A stretch of 64,000 nt of DNA from NCBI RefSeq assembly GCF_029407905.1, contig NC_073637.1:59582501-59646500 (forward strand), given 5' to 3'. Position 1 is the stretch's first letter; each line of letters opens with the position of its first letter. Of this stretch, positions 44,766 to 56,294 are shown in pieces. This DNA comes from Bubalus kerabau. Taxonomy: Eukaryota > Chordata > Mammalia > Artiodactyla > Bovidae. The notes beneath the pieces were generated by a model. That model ran no database searches. It worked only from the letters and a program-made list of their open reading frames with translations, and was not told the origin of the DNA. Position numbers and translations under genes: made by a program.

Positions 44766-45322
44766 TATTTTTATTCTCATGAAAAGCCACACAACTTGAA
44801 TCACAAAAAACCATACAACTTGAATGCTTATGAAATCTTGCAGCCAGTCCAATGACACACCTATCTGATGGTTCCATCCAAGTGAGTAAATGATTTTGTT
44901 GATCTGGGTGAATGAATTTTTTGGTCTACATCCAACTAAGATCTAAAGGGCTCTTCCGTTGAAGAAATCGTTAAAGCCCGGGAAATGGAGTTCTACGTGT
45001 TTCTCACCATTGGGTGTAGGCTGTCCTGATTTAGTGGAAACACATTTGTGGGCAAGCTTACATGGAACTGTAGTTTAGATTTAGACAAAACTATACATTT
45101 TCAAATCATGTTATGATTATTTACCACTTTACCATGACAAAAAGCCAAAGTTGTAAGTCAGCTTTGTATGGGAAATAGTTACATTCTGGCTGCAATGAAC
45201 ATATTAAAGGTGATTCTAGAAGTTTTAAGGAAAAGAGAAAAAAAAATCCTAGAAATCTCTGTGTTGTATTTTAGGTTTTTGTTGAATTGTCATTTTGTGG
45301 TGATTGTTTGGGTGAGGAGTAT
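44766..45322. other. Unique interval, no gene seen
   Basis: Contains a local near-duplication (cacacaacttgaatcacaaa / catacaacttgaatgcttat at about 44789-44830). No gene. Confidence 0.5.
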
Positions 45323-45599
45323 CGGAGAAGGCAATGGCACCCCACTCCGGTACTCTTGCCTGGAAAATCCCATGGATGGAGGAGCCTGGTAGGCTGTAGT
45401 CCATGGGGTCGCTAGGAGTCGGACACGACTGAGTGACTTCCCTTTCACTTTTCACTTCCATGCATTGGAGAAGGAAATGGCAACCCACTCCAGTGTTCTT
45501 GCCTGGAGAATCCCAGGGACGGGGGAGCCTGGTGGGCTTCCGTCTATGGGGTCACACAGAGTTGGACACGACTGAAGCGACTTAGCAGCAGCAGCAGCA
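45323..45599 (+). mobile_element. BOV-A2 SINE
   Basis: Complete dimer: cggagaaggcaatggcaccc, linker ttcacttttcacttccatgc, second monomer, gaagcgacttagcagcagca tail. Few substitutions. Clear duplication not identified. Confidence 0.95.
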
Positions 45600-45675
45600 G
45601 AGTTAATATTGCAGAAGTTAACTCAGAAATCTTTTGCCTAATAGCAGATACCAGGACATAGATATTGTGTCAAAA

Positions 45676-45755
45676 TAAAATTAAAGAGAAAGGAGGAGAG
45701 AGAGAGACAGAGAAGAGGAGGGAAGGAGGCATGAAAGAAGGATGGGAGAGAGATT
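45676..45755. repeat. Purine (GA)-rich tract
   Basis: Almost pure purine on the plus strand from gagaaaggaggagagagaga to gatgggagagagatt. Low complexity. Confidence 0.85.
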
Positions 45756-45821
45756 CCTTCAGTTCAGGATACTGATTCATTTGTTGTCTTCCATTTGAAA
45801 CTGTTCCTAAAGTATTATTGA

Positions 45822-46345
45822 ATCAGTTCTAATGAGGTGGATGAAACTGGAGCCTATTATACAGAGTGAAGTAAGCCAGAAAGAAAAACACCAATACAGT
45901 ATACTAACGCATATATATGGAATTTAGAAAGATGATAACAATAACCCTGTGTACGAGACAGCAAAAGAGACACTGATGTATAGAACAGTCTTATGGACTC
46001 TGTGAGAGAGGGAGAGGGTGGGAAGATTTGGGAGAATGGCATTGAAACATGTAAAATATCATGTATGAAACGAGTTGCCAGTCCAGGTTCGATGCACGAT
46101 ACTGGATGCTTGGGGCTGGTGCACTGGGACGACCCAGAGGGATGGTATGGGGAGCGAGGAGGGAGGAGGGTTCAGGATGGGGAACACATGTATACCTGTG
46201 GCAGATTCATTTTGATATTTGGCAAAACTAATACAATTATGTAAAGTTTAAAAATAAAATTAAAAAAAAAAAGCTCACATTCAGAAAACTAAAAAAAAAA
46301 TAAAATAAAATAAAACCACAATGAGAAAATAAATAAATAAATAAA
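45822..46345 (+). mobile_element. Ruminant L1 (L1_BT-like) 3' end plus A-rich tail
   Basis: ggtggatgaaactggagcct, gtgaagtaagccagaaagaa (end of ORF2), ggagggaggagggttcagga, ggggaacacatgtatacctg, attcattttgatatttggca then poly(A) at about 46262-46273. Followed by AAATA-rich low-complexity sequence to about 46345. Truncated to ~450 bp. Confidence 0.9.
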
Positions 46346-47050
46346 ATGATGCTTTTCTTTTCCTGCTTTTTCTTTACTGCTCCCTCTCCCAGCTTCTTCT
46401 CATTCCCCTTCTTTTACCTATTATATTCCCTGACTCTTTTCCAAACTGGGTTCCATATGTTGGCTCTAACATTTCATTATTTTCTATTTCTTAATAGAAA
46501 AGAATGATCTGTCTAGGTCAGCAGAGGAACTGAATATTCATGGTGTGCTGTCTTTCCCCATGTGATATCAATGTGATATCATTATCACACAACTAAAGCC
46601 TTGCAGAGGAGGAGGAATTGTCTAAACTGTCTAAAAAGTTTTTTCTAGGTAAAGGATTTTTTCAATTGTTAATCTTTAGAAAGAAATCACAGTAATACTC
46701 CCCAACAGCACATTAGTGATATCTCTAGGCCTTCTGAATACTTTATTTAAAACACAGAATCATAGAATGGTGGCAGTGGACCTAGTCATTTTGTCTGTCC
46801 AGGAGTTCTTCACCTTCCTAATCCCATCTTGATTTCTGTTCAGGGAGTTGTCCTTTCCCCACTGTGTGAAGTCTTGGTGGGAAGTAGCTTCTGTTTCCTA
46901 TTATAGAGTGATTGGGCCTGGATAACCCCTCTCCATGGCCCATTGCATGCAGTGGGTAGAATGTAATCTTGGCCAGTGAGACACTCTCTACCTTGACCTG
47001 AGTAAATGATGCAGGATCTGAGTCATGGTCAGAGGTTTTTGTCTACCACT
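46346..47050. other. Unique interval, no gene seen
   Basis: Nothing recognised. A short palindromic run tgatatcaatgtgatatcat is at about 46563-46582. Confidence 0.5.
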
Positions 47051-47062
47051 GTAGAGGTGACA

Positions 47063-47379
47063 GTCAATTCAGTCACTCAGTTGTGTCTGACTCTTTGTGA
47101 CTCCTTGGACTGCAGCAAGCCAGGCTTCCCTGTCCATCACTAACTCCCAGAGCTTGCTGAAACTCATGTCCATCGAATCAGTGATACCATCCAACCATCT
47201 CATCCTCTGTTGTCCTCTTTTCCTGCCTTCAATCTTTCCCAGCATCAGGGTCTTTTCCAGTGGGTCAGTTTTTTGTATCAGGTGGCCAAAATATTGGAGC
47301 TTCATCTTCAGCATCAGTTCTTTCCAATGAATATTCAGGACTGATTTCCTTTAGGATTGACAAGGTTTGTTGTATTGAT
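47063..47379 (-). mobile_element. BovB LINE 3' fragment with 13-bp target-site duplication
   Basis: Reverse complement of the final ~300 bp of BovB (cactcagttgtgtctgactc, catccaaccatctcatcctc, aatgaatattcaggactgat). Perfect duplication tgtagaggtgaca at 47050-47062 and 47380-47392. The last ~20 bases before the second duplication are diverged from BovB. Confidence 0.94.
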
Positions 47380-47392
47380 TGTAGAGGTGACA

Positions 47393-48705
47393 CGCCTCCT
47401 AAATTCCTGCTGTATGCCATTCCATCTGTGAAATCTGATGTGAACCAAGTAGATCCCTTTTGATTCAAAAATAGAGTAGACTTTTGTTGCTTACAATAAA
47501 AAACTGAATTTTACAACTATGCTTTGGAAGAGCTCTTGGAAGTTCTGTCTTAGGAAAAGATACCCACAAGTGAGAATGGTCACCTGGAAAACAAGCTTTA
47601 GAAAAACTAACCATGTTCATATATATACAATCCCTCACTCTCCCACAAAGACTGACAATGGACCTGGAGCACATAGAAATTTTATCAAAAGAGGAGAGTT
47701 CAGACATCAGCTAGTATGGATGGGACTCACTGTATTGGAAAAGGGAAGTCACACTGAACGGGGAAAGGAAAAGTCAATTCTCAAAAAAAAGAGAGAGAGA
47801 CTTTTGAAATGCCAAGCAAAAGCTATAGGGTATAATAAAGGATTTTTCAGTTCCCAAAGCCTGACTTTTGATTACCAAAATTAAAATTGTTGTATGTAAC
47901 CAATAGAGTTGAAAAAATGCATACAACAGATGAGCCAGTTTTTCTACCCTAAAATTGTTTTTCAGAACTCAGGCTGAGGCAGGACAAGCAGAGCCTGAGA
48001 AGAGGGTAGTAGGAACTGGGGTTGGATCGTTTCTGAAGGACTGCCTCAAGTTATCTTCTCTAGATGGTCCCCATTCCAAAAGAGGTGTAGTAGGGTCAGA
48101 AAGCAAATTTTAGGCGCCCAGCTCTGAGTGAGCCTAAGGAGGCAAGAAACCTTCTTGTGACCCCACACACAAGGTGATTCACAGAGGAAAAGAAGATACA
48201 GGACAGAGGGGCTGGTGTGCCCTCCCACTTCAAGGTTTGATGATTTGGAGAGCGTCAGAAAGTTTCTCTGGTCCTCAGAAGGATGCAGAAGTTCCATAGA
48301 GAGGATCAATTTCAGTATCATCCAAGAGGATGCAGTGTGTGGACCAGTGCCTGCTTGTCAGATGGAAATGTGCCTCCTCCACAGATACCAGTGGAGACAG
48401 ATCCCAAGACACAAAGAGGGATGGAAATGAAACGCATTTCAGTGGATGTCAGCATGGAGACACCAGGACCTTGGACCACAATTCTGATGGTTCTCTTAAT
48501 ACAACCTCATAAAGACATGATGTTAGATAAACCTGCTGGCATGCAGGTCATTTCAGCCGGAGAGAGAGGAGTGAGGTGAATAGGAAAATTGCTAATTTGA
48601 TTGAATTTACTTAGCATTGAGATTACATTTTTTGACATCAAGGAGAATGGCTTCTTACAGAGAATCTATTTTAAATTACAGAAAAATAAGAAAAAATTGT
48701 ATTTT
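47393..48705. other. Unique interval, moderate GC, several open frames
   Basis: No repeat recognised. Frames at 47519-47884 (121 codons), 48046-48321 (minus, 91) and 48283-48579 (98) overlap one another in conflicting frames and strands with no domain. I do not call a gene. Confidence 0.45.
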
Positions 48706-49425
48706 TCAGTTCAGTTCAGTCGCTCAGTTGTGTCCAACTCTTTGCAACTCCATGGACCGCAGCACGCCAGGCCTCCCTGTCCATCACCAACTCCCAGAGT
48801 CCACCCAAATCCATGTCCATTGAGTTGGTGATGCCATCCAACCATCTCATCCTCTGTCGTCTCCTTCTCCTCCTGCCCTCAATCTTTCCCAGCATCAGGG
48901 TCCTTTCAAATGAGTCAGGTCTTTGTATCAGGAGGCCAAAGTATTGGAGTTTCAGCTTTAGCATCATTCCTTCCAATGAACACCCAGGACTGATCTCCTT
49001 TAGGAGAAACTGGTTGGATCTCCTTGCAGTCCCAGGGACTCGCAAGAGTCTTCTCCAACACCACATTTCAAAAGCATCAATTCTTTGGCCCTCAGCATTC
49101 TTTATGGTCCAACTCTCACATCCATACATGACTACTGGAAAAACCATAGCTTTGACTAGATGGACCTTTGTTGACAAAGTAATGTCTCTGCTTTTTAATA
49201 GGCTGTCTAAGTTGGTCATAACTTTCCTTCCAAGGAGTGAGCAAGAGTCTTTTAATTTCATGGCTGCAGTCACCATCTGCAGTGATTTTGGAGCCCCAGA
49301 AAATAAAGTCAGCCACTGTTTCCACTGTTTCCCCATCTATTTCCCATGAAGTGATGGGACTGGATGCCATGATCTTAGTTTTCTGAATGTTGAGCTTTAA
49401 ACCAACTTTTCACTCTCCTCTTTGA
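48706..49425 (-). mobile_element. BovB LINE 3' fragment
   Basis: Tail (ttcag)n at 48706, then C-terminal BovB coding sequence on the minus strand: a 206-codon frame (48716-49336) with YGCESW, RIDAFE and WLDGITNSMD motifs, lacking the RT catalytic core. The frame shifts near 49310, where a few bases separate it from the upstream ITSWEIDGETVETV segment. The 5' truncation is near 49425. The gctaaagctgaaac site is intact here. Confidence 0.95.
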
Positions 49426-49564
49426 TGGTCAAATTATGGATCAAAAATATTGTACCTAATACATGTAACCAAGAGTATATCATTTACTTGGTTAAAACCC
49501 TTCAAATATCTGATAGAAATCTTTTGGGCTTACCTGCCCAGAATCCATCAGTTCATGTTCAGCT

Positions 49565-49840
49565 GCTGCTGCTGCTGCTAAGTCGCTTCAGTCATGTCCG
49601 AGTCTGTGCGACCCCATAGATGGCAGCCCACCAGGCTCTCCTGTCCCTGGGATTCTCCAGGCAAGAACACTGGAGTGGGTTGCCATTTCCTTCTCCAATG
49701 CATGAAAGTGAAAAGTGAAAGTGAAGTCGCTCAGTCGCAACCAACTCTTAGCGACCCCATGGACTGCAGCCTACCAGGCTCCTCCGTCCATGGAATTTTC
49801 CAGGCAAGAGTACTGGAGTGGGGTGCCATTGCGTTCTCCA
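49565..49840 (-). mobile_element. BOV-A2 SINE with target-site duplication
   Basis: Complete reverse-oriented dimer with a (GCT)n tail. Perfect 11-bp duplication catgttcagct at 49554-49564 and 49841-49851. Confidence 0.96.
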
Positions 49841-50125
49841 CATGTTCAGCTAGGAGGACTTAAATTTTCCTTTGGAAAAGTCCTCCGTCTCCACTCTCAC
49901 CATATTGCTCCTATGAGATTGACCCCACACTCTGACACAGATTATCCCCCCCATCCTCTAGCTCTTCTCTCTGGGCCTCACATGACGAACCTTCTCATAA
50001 AATATTAAATATTAAAGAGAGCTTTTCTGATCAGTGCCTGCTCCTCATCTCCCCACCTCAAATCTCATTTCATCACTTATTTAAACGTTTATTTTCTTCA
50101 CAGAAATTTTTAGTATCTGCCGTAT

Positions 50126-50334
50126 GTGAGTCACTCAGTCATGTCCAGCTCTGCAACCCCATGTACTATAGCCCACCAGGTTCCTCTGTCCATGGAATTT
50201 TCCAGGCAGGAATACTGGAGTGGGTTTCTAGTCCCTTCTCCAGGGAATCTTCCTGACCCAAGGATTGACCTGCATCTCTTATGTCTCCTGAATTGACAGG
50301 CGGACTCTTGACCTCTGGCACCACCTGGGAAGCC
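50126..50334 (-). mobile_element. Bov-tA SINE interrupted at its head end
   Basis: Reverse complement: gagtcactcagtcatgtcca, ctctgtccatggaattttcc, gggaatcttcctgacccaag, head side tggcaccacctgggaagcc. A younger BOV-A2 has inserted into its head end and duplicated cctgggaagccat. Confidence 0.93.
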
Positions 50335-50336
50335 AT

Positions 50337-50606
50337 GCTGCTGCTGCTGCTGCTAAGTCACGTCAGTCGTGTCCTACTCTGTGTGACCCTGTCCCTGGAC
50401 AGGCTCCCCTGTCCCTGGGATTCTCCAGGCAAGAACACTGGAGTGGGTTGCCATTTCCTTCTCCAAAGCATGAAAGTGAAAAGTGAAAGTGAAGTCGCTC
50501 AGTCGTGTCCAACTCCTAGCGACCCCATGGACTGCAGCCCACCAGGCTCCTCCATCCATGGGATTTTCCAGGAAAGAGTACTGGAGAGGGGTGCCATTGC
50601 CTTCTC
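50337..50606 (-). mobile_element. BOV-A2 SINE nested in a Bov-tA
   Basis: Complete dimer with a (GCT)n tail, flanked by the perfect 13-bp duplication cctgggaagccat at 50324-50336 and 50607-50619. The duplicated bases are the Bov-tA head itself, so the order of events is Bov-tA first, BOV-A2 second. Confidence 0.96.
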
Positions 50607-50639
50607 CCTGGGAAGCCATACTCTTGTCTATTTGTTACT

Positions 50640-50755
50640 TTTTCATTGTCTGCCTTATCCAACCAGGGTATAAGTTCCACGAGGGCAGGTACTTTGTCAG
50701 TCTTAAGCAACTCATGTTGTCCAAGCTTTGGAAGGCACATAATAAGTACTGCTGG
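50640..50755 (+). mobile_element. L2 LINE 3' fragment
   Basis: gtataagttccacgagggca, ggtactttgtcagtcttaag and ggaaggcacataataagtac follow the L2 3' end ('gtaagctccatgagggcagggactttgtctgtc'). Confidence 0.65.
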
Positions 50756-50794
50756 GACAAGCCAATGACGTTCATTTTTGTATTCTGCCGTTAC

Positions 50795-50990
50795 ATAGTG
50801 CTTACTCCAGTGTCAAGTGCTGTCCTCAAGGTTTTCTAATGACTAGCATTTTTAATTCTCATAACAATCCTGATAGAATTAATATTATCTTCATGTGACT
50901 AGTTATAACTGAGTTACACAGTGGTTAAGCTATATGGCCAAGTGGGAGAGTTGGTAAGGTTCACACCTGACCTCTGGCTCCTGACTCTTC
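50795..50990 (-). mobile_element. MIR SINE
   Basis: Reverse-complement MIR order: gtgcttactccagtgtcaag, tttttaattctcataacaat cctgatag, taactgagttacacagtggt and aggttcacacctgacctctg. Confidence 0.65.
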
Positions 50991-52160
50991 TCTCTCATCC
51001 TCTGTGCCATTCTTATTGAATGATGGGATGAACAAGTTCATTCCTAAGAAACTGATTATCTCTGGCAGGCTGAGAACGCCCAGTTCTGATTTTAAAGACA
51101 AGGATTGACCATAAAATCTGTGGTTCAGCCAAGATATTAGCACTAAGAGATCCAGCTAGTGGCTCCCCTCTCACTGCTACTGCATCATGCATGCTTGGAT
51201 GAGCTGTTAATTGGCAGTGGTGAGTTATGAGTGCTCATAAAATATTTAATATCTATTTAATGTTGTTATGTAACTTTGGTCAGTTGAAAATATACCAACT
51301 CATTCACTCATGGGGAAAGATTACTAGGGCTGTCAATGAGGAAAAACTTCAAAGGCATATTTTTGCCATTCTTTTTAAACAGCTATGTCATTTTATAGAG
51401 TTTGATCAACTGTTTTGTAGTTACTGGTGTTGCATTTTTGTAGTGTACTCTAAATCCTACTCTCCCCTTTTCTTTAGTCATTGTATAATCATTGTGGCCC
51501 AGCACTGCTAATCATCTGGAAATAAGATGAATCATAATAGAGTGTTACTCATTTAATCCTCAAAGCCATTTTTATGTTAAGCAACATTAAAAAGCTGTGG
51601 GTATATTCATTTCTTTCCATTGCGAACATTAATGTTCCCTTGTTACTTTTTGTTTTGTCCTTCTTTGGGTAAAACAATCCTACTGAACAAGCTGCAGCTG
51701 TTGTATAAATTCATATTTTTTTAATACTGATAGGAAGCAGTCAGACATTTCAACTATTCTGTTTTGTTTAAAAGTAAGTTAACAGTTCAGCTCACTCTTA
51801 AGAAGGCACCCATGAAGGAATTGTACAGGAATGTGTTTGTGGCCAACTGAATGTTTGTGATTAAAACTACTTGTGAAAGCAACCCTGCTAGACTTAAGAA
51901 GAGTTATACAGCCCTGCAGCTTGGGGGAAATTCACTGAGGGAGACTCCACTAACGCTTGAAGTGGAAGCTTTTGACCCCTGGCACTGGCAAATACCAGCC
52001 AAATGATGCACAGGCTTCGCTTCTTAATGACTAGCCCTTACATAATTTCCTTTCCTTTGCCACTCCATGAGTCTTCAATGTTTGGAATTACAGAAATCTG
52101 ACATAACAAAATGCATTTTGATAAATGCTCCCCTAAATACTCTCCTCTTATCTCCATTCT
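50991..52160. other. Unique interval, no gene seen
   Basis: Nothing recognised. The 94-codon frame at 51227-51511 is hydrophobic at its C-terminus but lacks any recognised domain. Confidence 0.5.
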
Positions 52161-52170
52161 TAACCCCAAA

Positions 52171-52448
52171 TTCAGAGAAGGCAATGGCACCCCACTCCAG
52201 TATTCTTGCCTGGAAAATCCCATGGACCAAGGAACCTGGTGGGCTGCAGTCCATGGGGTTGCTAACAGTCCGACACGACTGAGCGACTTCATTTTCACTT
52301 TTCACTTTCATGCATTGGAGAAGGAAATGGCAACCCACTACAGTGTTCTTGCCTGGAGAATCCCAGGGATGGGGGAGCCTGGTGGGCTTCCATCTATGGG
52401 GTTGCACAGAGTCAGACACAACTGAAGCGACTTAGCAGCAGCAGCAGC
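52171..52448 (+). mobile_element. BOV-A2 SINE with target-site duplication
   Basis: Complete dimer from ttcagagaaggcaatggcac to gacttagcagcagcagcagc. Duplication aaccccaaa at 52162-52170 and 52449-52457. Confidence 0.95.
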
Positions 52449-52776
52449 AACCCCAAAATAAACTGATTTTCTAGAAAATTGAAAAGTATTAGGAAAACCA
52501 GTATTTTGTATACTTTCTCTATCCCAGATTTACCTCTGGCAAATCATCTTATCGAATCTTATGATTTAGTGACTAAAAGCATAGGCCTGAGATTAAACAG
52601 AGTAGAGTTAGAATCGAACTAAGAGAAGTCTATTAGAAAGTAGCCTCACCACTAAGTAGCTGTCTAAATTCAGGATGAGTGACAAAAGCAAGCATCAGTC
52701 TCTATGTCTGTGTCTCTGTTTCTGCTTTTGTAAGTAGGTTGATCTATACTATTTTTCTAGATTTCACATATATGTG

Positions 52777-55700
52777 TTCAGTTCAGTTCAGTTCAGTCAC
52801 TCAGTCATGTCCAACTTCTTGCGACCCCATGAATCGCAGCATGCCAGGCTTCCCTGTCCATCACCAACTCCCGGAGTTCACTCAGACTCACGTCCATCGA
52901 GTCAGTGATGCCATCCAGCCATCTCATTCTCTGTTGTCCCCTTCTCCTCCTGCCCCCAATCCCTCCCAGCATCAGAGTCTTTTCCAATGAGTCAAGTCTT
53001 CGCATGAGGTGGCCAAAGTACTGGAGTTTCAGCCTAGCATCATTCCTTCCAAAGAAATCCCAGGGCTGATCTCCTTCAGAATGGACTGGTTGGATCTCCT
53101 TGCAGTCCAAGGGATTCTCAAGAGTCTTATCCAACACCACAGTCCAAAAGCATCAATTCTTCGGCATTCAGCCTTCTTCACAGTCCAACTCTCACATCCA
53201 TACCTGACCACAGGAAAAACCATAGTCTTGACTAGATGAACCTTTGTTGGCAAAGTAATGTCTCTGCTTTTCAATATGCTATCTAGGTTGGTCATAACTT
53301 TCCTTCCAAGGAGTTAGCGTCTTTTAATTTCATGGCTGCAGTCACCATCTGCAGTGATTTTGGAGCCCCCCAAAATAAAGTCTGACACTGTTTCCACTGT
53401 TTCCCCATCTATTTCCCATGAAGTGATGGGACTGGATGCCATGATCTTCGTTTTCTGAATGTTGAGCTTTAAGCCAACTTTTTCACTCTCCTCTTTCACT
53501 TTCATCAAGAGGCTTTTGAGTTCCTCTTCACTTTCTGCCATAAGGGTGGTGTCATCTGCATAACTGAGGTTATTGATATTTCTCCCGGCAATCTTGATTC
53601 CAGCTTGTGCTTCTTCCAGCCCAGCGTTTCTCATGATATACTCTGCATATAAGTTAAATAAACAGGGTGACAATATACAGCCTTGACGTACTCCTTTTCC
53701 TATTTGGAACCAGTCTGTTGCTCCATGTCCAGTTCTAACTGTTGCTTTCTGACCTGCATACAAATTTCTCAAGAGGCAGATCAGGTGTTCTGGTATTCCC
53801 ATCTCTTTCAGAATTTTCCACAGTTTATTGTGATCCACACAGTCAAAGGCTTTGGCATAGTCAATAAAGTAGAAATAGATGTTTTTCTGGAACTCTCTTG
53901 CTTTTTCCATGATCCAGAGGATGTTGGTCATTTGATCTCTGGTTCCTCTGCCTTTTCTAAAACCAGCTTGAACATCAGGAAGTTCACGGTTCACGTATTG
54001 CTGAAGCCTGGCTTGGAGAATTTTGAGCATTACTTTACTAGTGTGTGAGATGAGTGCAATTGTGTGGTAGTTTGAGCATTCTTTGGCATTGCCTTTCTTT
54101 GGGACTGGAATGAAAATGGACCTTTTCCAGTCCTGTGGCCACTGCTGAGTTTTCCAGATTTGCTGGCATATTGAGTGCAGAACTTTTACAGCATCATCTT
54201 TCAGGATTTGGAATAGCTCAACTGGAATTCTATCACCTCCACTAGCTTTGTTCGTAGTGATGCTTTCTAAGGCCCACTTGACTTCACATTCCAGGATGTC
54301 TGGCTCTAGGTCAGTGATCACACCATCGTGATTATCTGGGTCATGAAGATCTTTTTTGTACAGTTCTTCTGTGTATTCTTGCCATCTCTTCTTAATATCT
54401 TCTGCTTCTGTTAGGTCCATACCATTTCTGTCCTTTATCAAGCCCATCTCTGCATGAACTATTTCTTTGGTATCTCTGATTTTCTTGACGAGATCTCTAG
54501 TCTTTCCCATTCTGTTGTTTTCCTCTATTTCTTTGCATTGATAGCTGAAGAAGACTTTCTTATCTCTTCTTGCTATTCTTTGGAACTCTGCATTCACATG
54601 TTTATATCTTTCCTTTTCTCCTTTGCTTTTCACTTCTCTTCTTTTCACAGCTATTTGTAAGGCCTCCCCAGACAGCCATTTTGCTTTTTTGCATTTCTTT
54701 TCCCTGGGGATGGTCTTGATCCCTGTCTCCTGTACAATGTCACGAACTTCATTCCATACCTCATCAGGCACTCCATCCATCAGATCTAGGCCCTTAAATC
54801 TATTTCTCACTTCCACTGTATAATCATAAGCGATTTGATTTAGGTCATACCTGTATGGTCTAGTGATTTTCCCTATTTTCTTCAATTTCAGTCTGAATTT
54901 GGCAATAAGGAGTTGATAATCTGAGCCACAGTCAGCTCCTGGTCTTGTTTTTGCTGACTGTGTAGAGCTTCTCCATCTTTGGCTGCAAAGAATATAATCA
55001 ATCTGATTTCGGTGTTGACCATCTGGTGATGTCCATGTAAAGAGTCTTCCCTTGTGTTGTTGAAAGAGGGTGTTTGTTATGACCAGTGCATTTTCTTGGC
55101 AAAACTCTATTAGTCTTTGCCCTGCTTCATTCCGTATTCCAAGGCCAAATTTGCCAGTTACTCCAGGTGTTTCTTGACTTCCTACTTTTGCATTCCAGTC
55201 CCCTATAATGAAAAGGACATCTTTTTTGGGTGTTAGTTCTAAAAGGTCTTGTAAGTCTTCATAGAACCGTTCAACTTCAGCTTCTTCAGTGTTACTGGTT
55301 GGGGCATAGACTTGGATTACTGTGATATTGAATGGTTTGCCTTGGAAACAAACAGAGATCATTCTGTAGTTTTTGAGATTGCATCCAAGTACTGCATTTA
55401 GGACTCTTTTGTTGACCATGATGGCCACTCCATTTCTTCTGAGGGATTCCTGCCCACAGTAGTGGATATAATGGTCATCTGAGTTAAATTCACCCATTCC
55501 AGTCCATTTCAGTTCGCTGATTCCTAGAATGTCGACATTCACTCTTGCCATCTCTTGTTTGACCACTTCCAATTTGCCTTGATTCATGGACCTGACATTC
55601 CAGGTTCCTATGCAATATTGCTCTTTACAGCATCGGACCTTGCTTCTATCACCAGTCATCTCCACAGCTGGGTATTTTTTTTTGCTTTGGCTCCTTCCCT

Positions 55701-55985
55701 TCTTTCTTTCTGGAGTTATTTCTCCACTGATCTCCAGTAGCATATTGGGCACCTACTGACCTGGGAAGTTCCTCCTTCAATATCCTATCATTTTGCCTTT
55801 TCGTACTGTTCATGGGGTTCTCAAGGCAAGAATACTGAAGTGGTTTGCCATTCCCTTCTCCAGTGGACCACATTCTGTCAGATCTCTCCATCATGACCCA
55901 CCCATCTTGGGTTGCCCCACGGGCATGGCTTAGTTTCATTGAGTTAGACAAGGCTGTGGTCCTAGTATGATTAGATTGACTAGTT
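52777..55985 (-). mobile_element. BovB (RTE) LINE, nearly full length
   Basis: About 3.2 kb. It runs from the 3' tail (ttcag)n at 52777 through the whole coding region to 5' untranslated BovB sequence (on the minus strand, ending near 55985 at gactagttag). It lies inside an older L1. The 5' portion 55753-55985 includes a BovA-like segment (gagaagggaatggcaaacca, read on the minus strand), illustrating the kinship of BovB and its SINEs. No clear target-site duplication was seen at its ends. Confidence 0.95.
52805..55752 (-). pseudogene. BovB ORF2: endonuclease and reverse transcriptase, broken near the C-terminus
   Basis: An 812-codon open frame (stop at 53314-53316, ATG at 55750-55752) carries an apurinic-type endonuclease at about residues 45-285 (GTWNVRSMNQGKLE, ISELKWTG, IGDWNAKVG, QIDYILCSQRW). 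A reverse transcriptase follows at about 480-770 (ASGGDRIPVELF, FIDYAKAFDCVDHNKL, GVRQGCILSPCLFNLYAEY, YADD at codons 53551-53562). Three lesions are visible: (1) TTA to TAA nonsense at 53314-53316, after which the same frame resumes for at least 88 codons; (2) a 1-bp deletion near 53033 (gctaggctgaa instead of gctaaagctgaa); (3) Tyr in place of the expected His in the endonuclease SDH motif, codon 54916-54918, residue 279. The protein normally nicks target DNA and primes reverse transcription of BovB RNA. This copy should be inactive in cis. Confidence 0.92.
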
Positions 55986-56294
55986 AGTACACAACAGTTG
56001 TTTTTCTCTTTCTGACCTACTTCACTCTGTATGACAGTCTCTAGGTCCATCCACATCTCTGCAAATGGCACAATTTCATTCCTCTTTATAGCTGAGTAAT
56101 ATTCCATTGTATATATGTACCACATCTTTGTGGGGTGGGATAAACTGGGAGATTGGGGTTATATATATTAACATATACTACTATTTATGAAATAGGTAAC
56201 TAATGAACACCTACTGTATAGCATGAAAGGGCAGAAAGAAGGTGCAATCTGTAGGCTATATATTAAGTTAACCTTAAAAATGCATTACAATATA

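Larger units (their letters stand above)
52690..56250 (-). mobile_element. L1 with 5' inversion, split by a BovB
   Basis: Minus-strand L1 pieces at 52690-52776 (ttctgcttttgtaagtaggt, gatttcacatatatgtg) and 55986-56137 (ttctgacctacttcactctg, ggctgag-type ctgagtaatattccattgta). The second encodes the reverse of an L1 ORF2 end (IYTMEYYSAIKRNEI). From 56141 to about 56250 the strand switches: aaactgggagattggggtta, aaataggtaactaatgaaca and acctactgtatagcatg are plus-strand L1 3' UTR. That arrangement is the signature of twin-priming inversion. The BovB at 52777-55985 then landed inside. Confidence 0.65.

Noticed and set aside
46180..46273. A-rich end as a polyadenylation signal of a gene
   Set aside because: It is the 3' end of a ruminant L1, matched by copies at 18230 and 31945.
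48716..49336. 206-codon minus-strand open frame considered as a host gene
   Set aside because: The translation is the BovB C-terminal region (YGCESW, RIDAFE, WLDGITNSMD) and the copy has the BovB tail.
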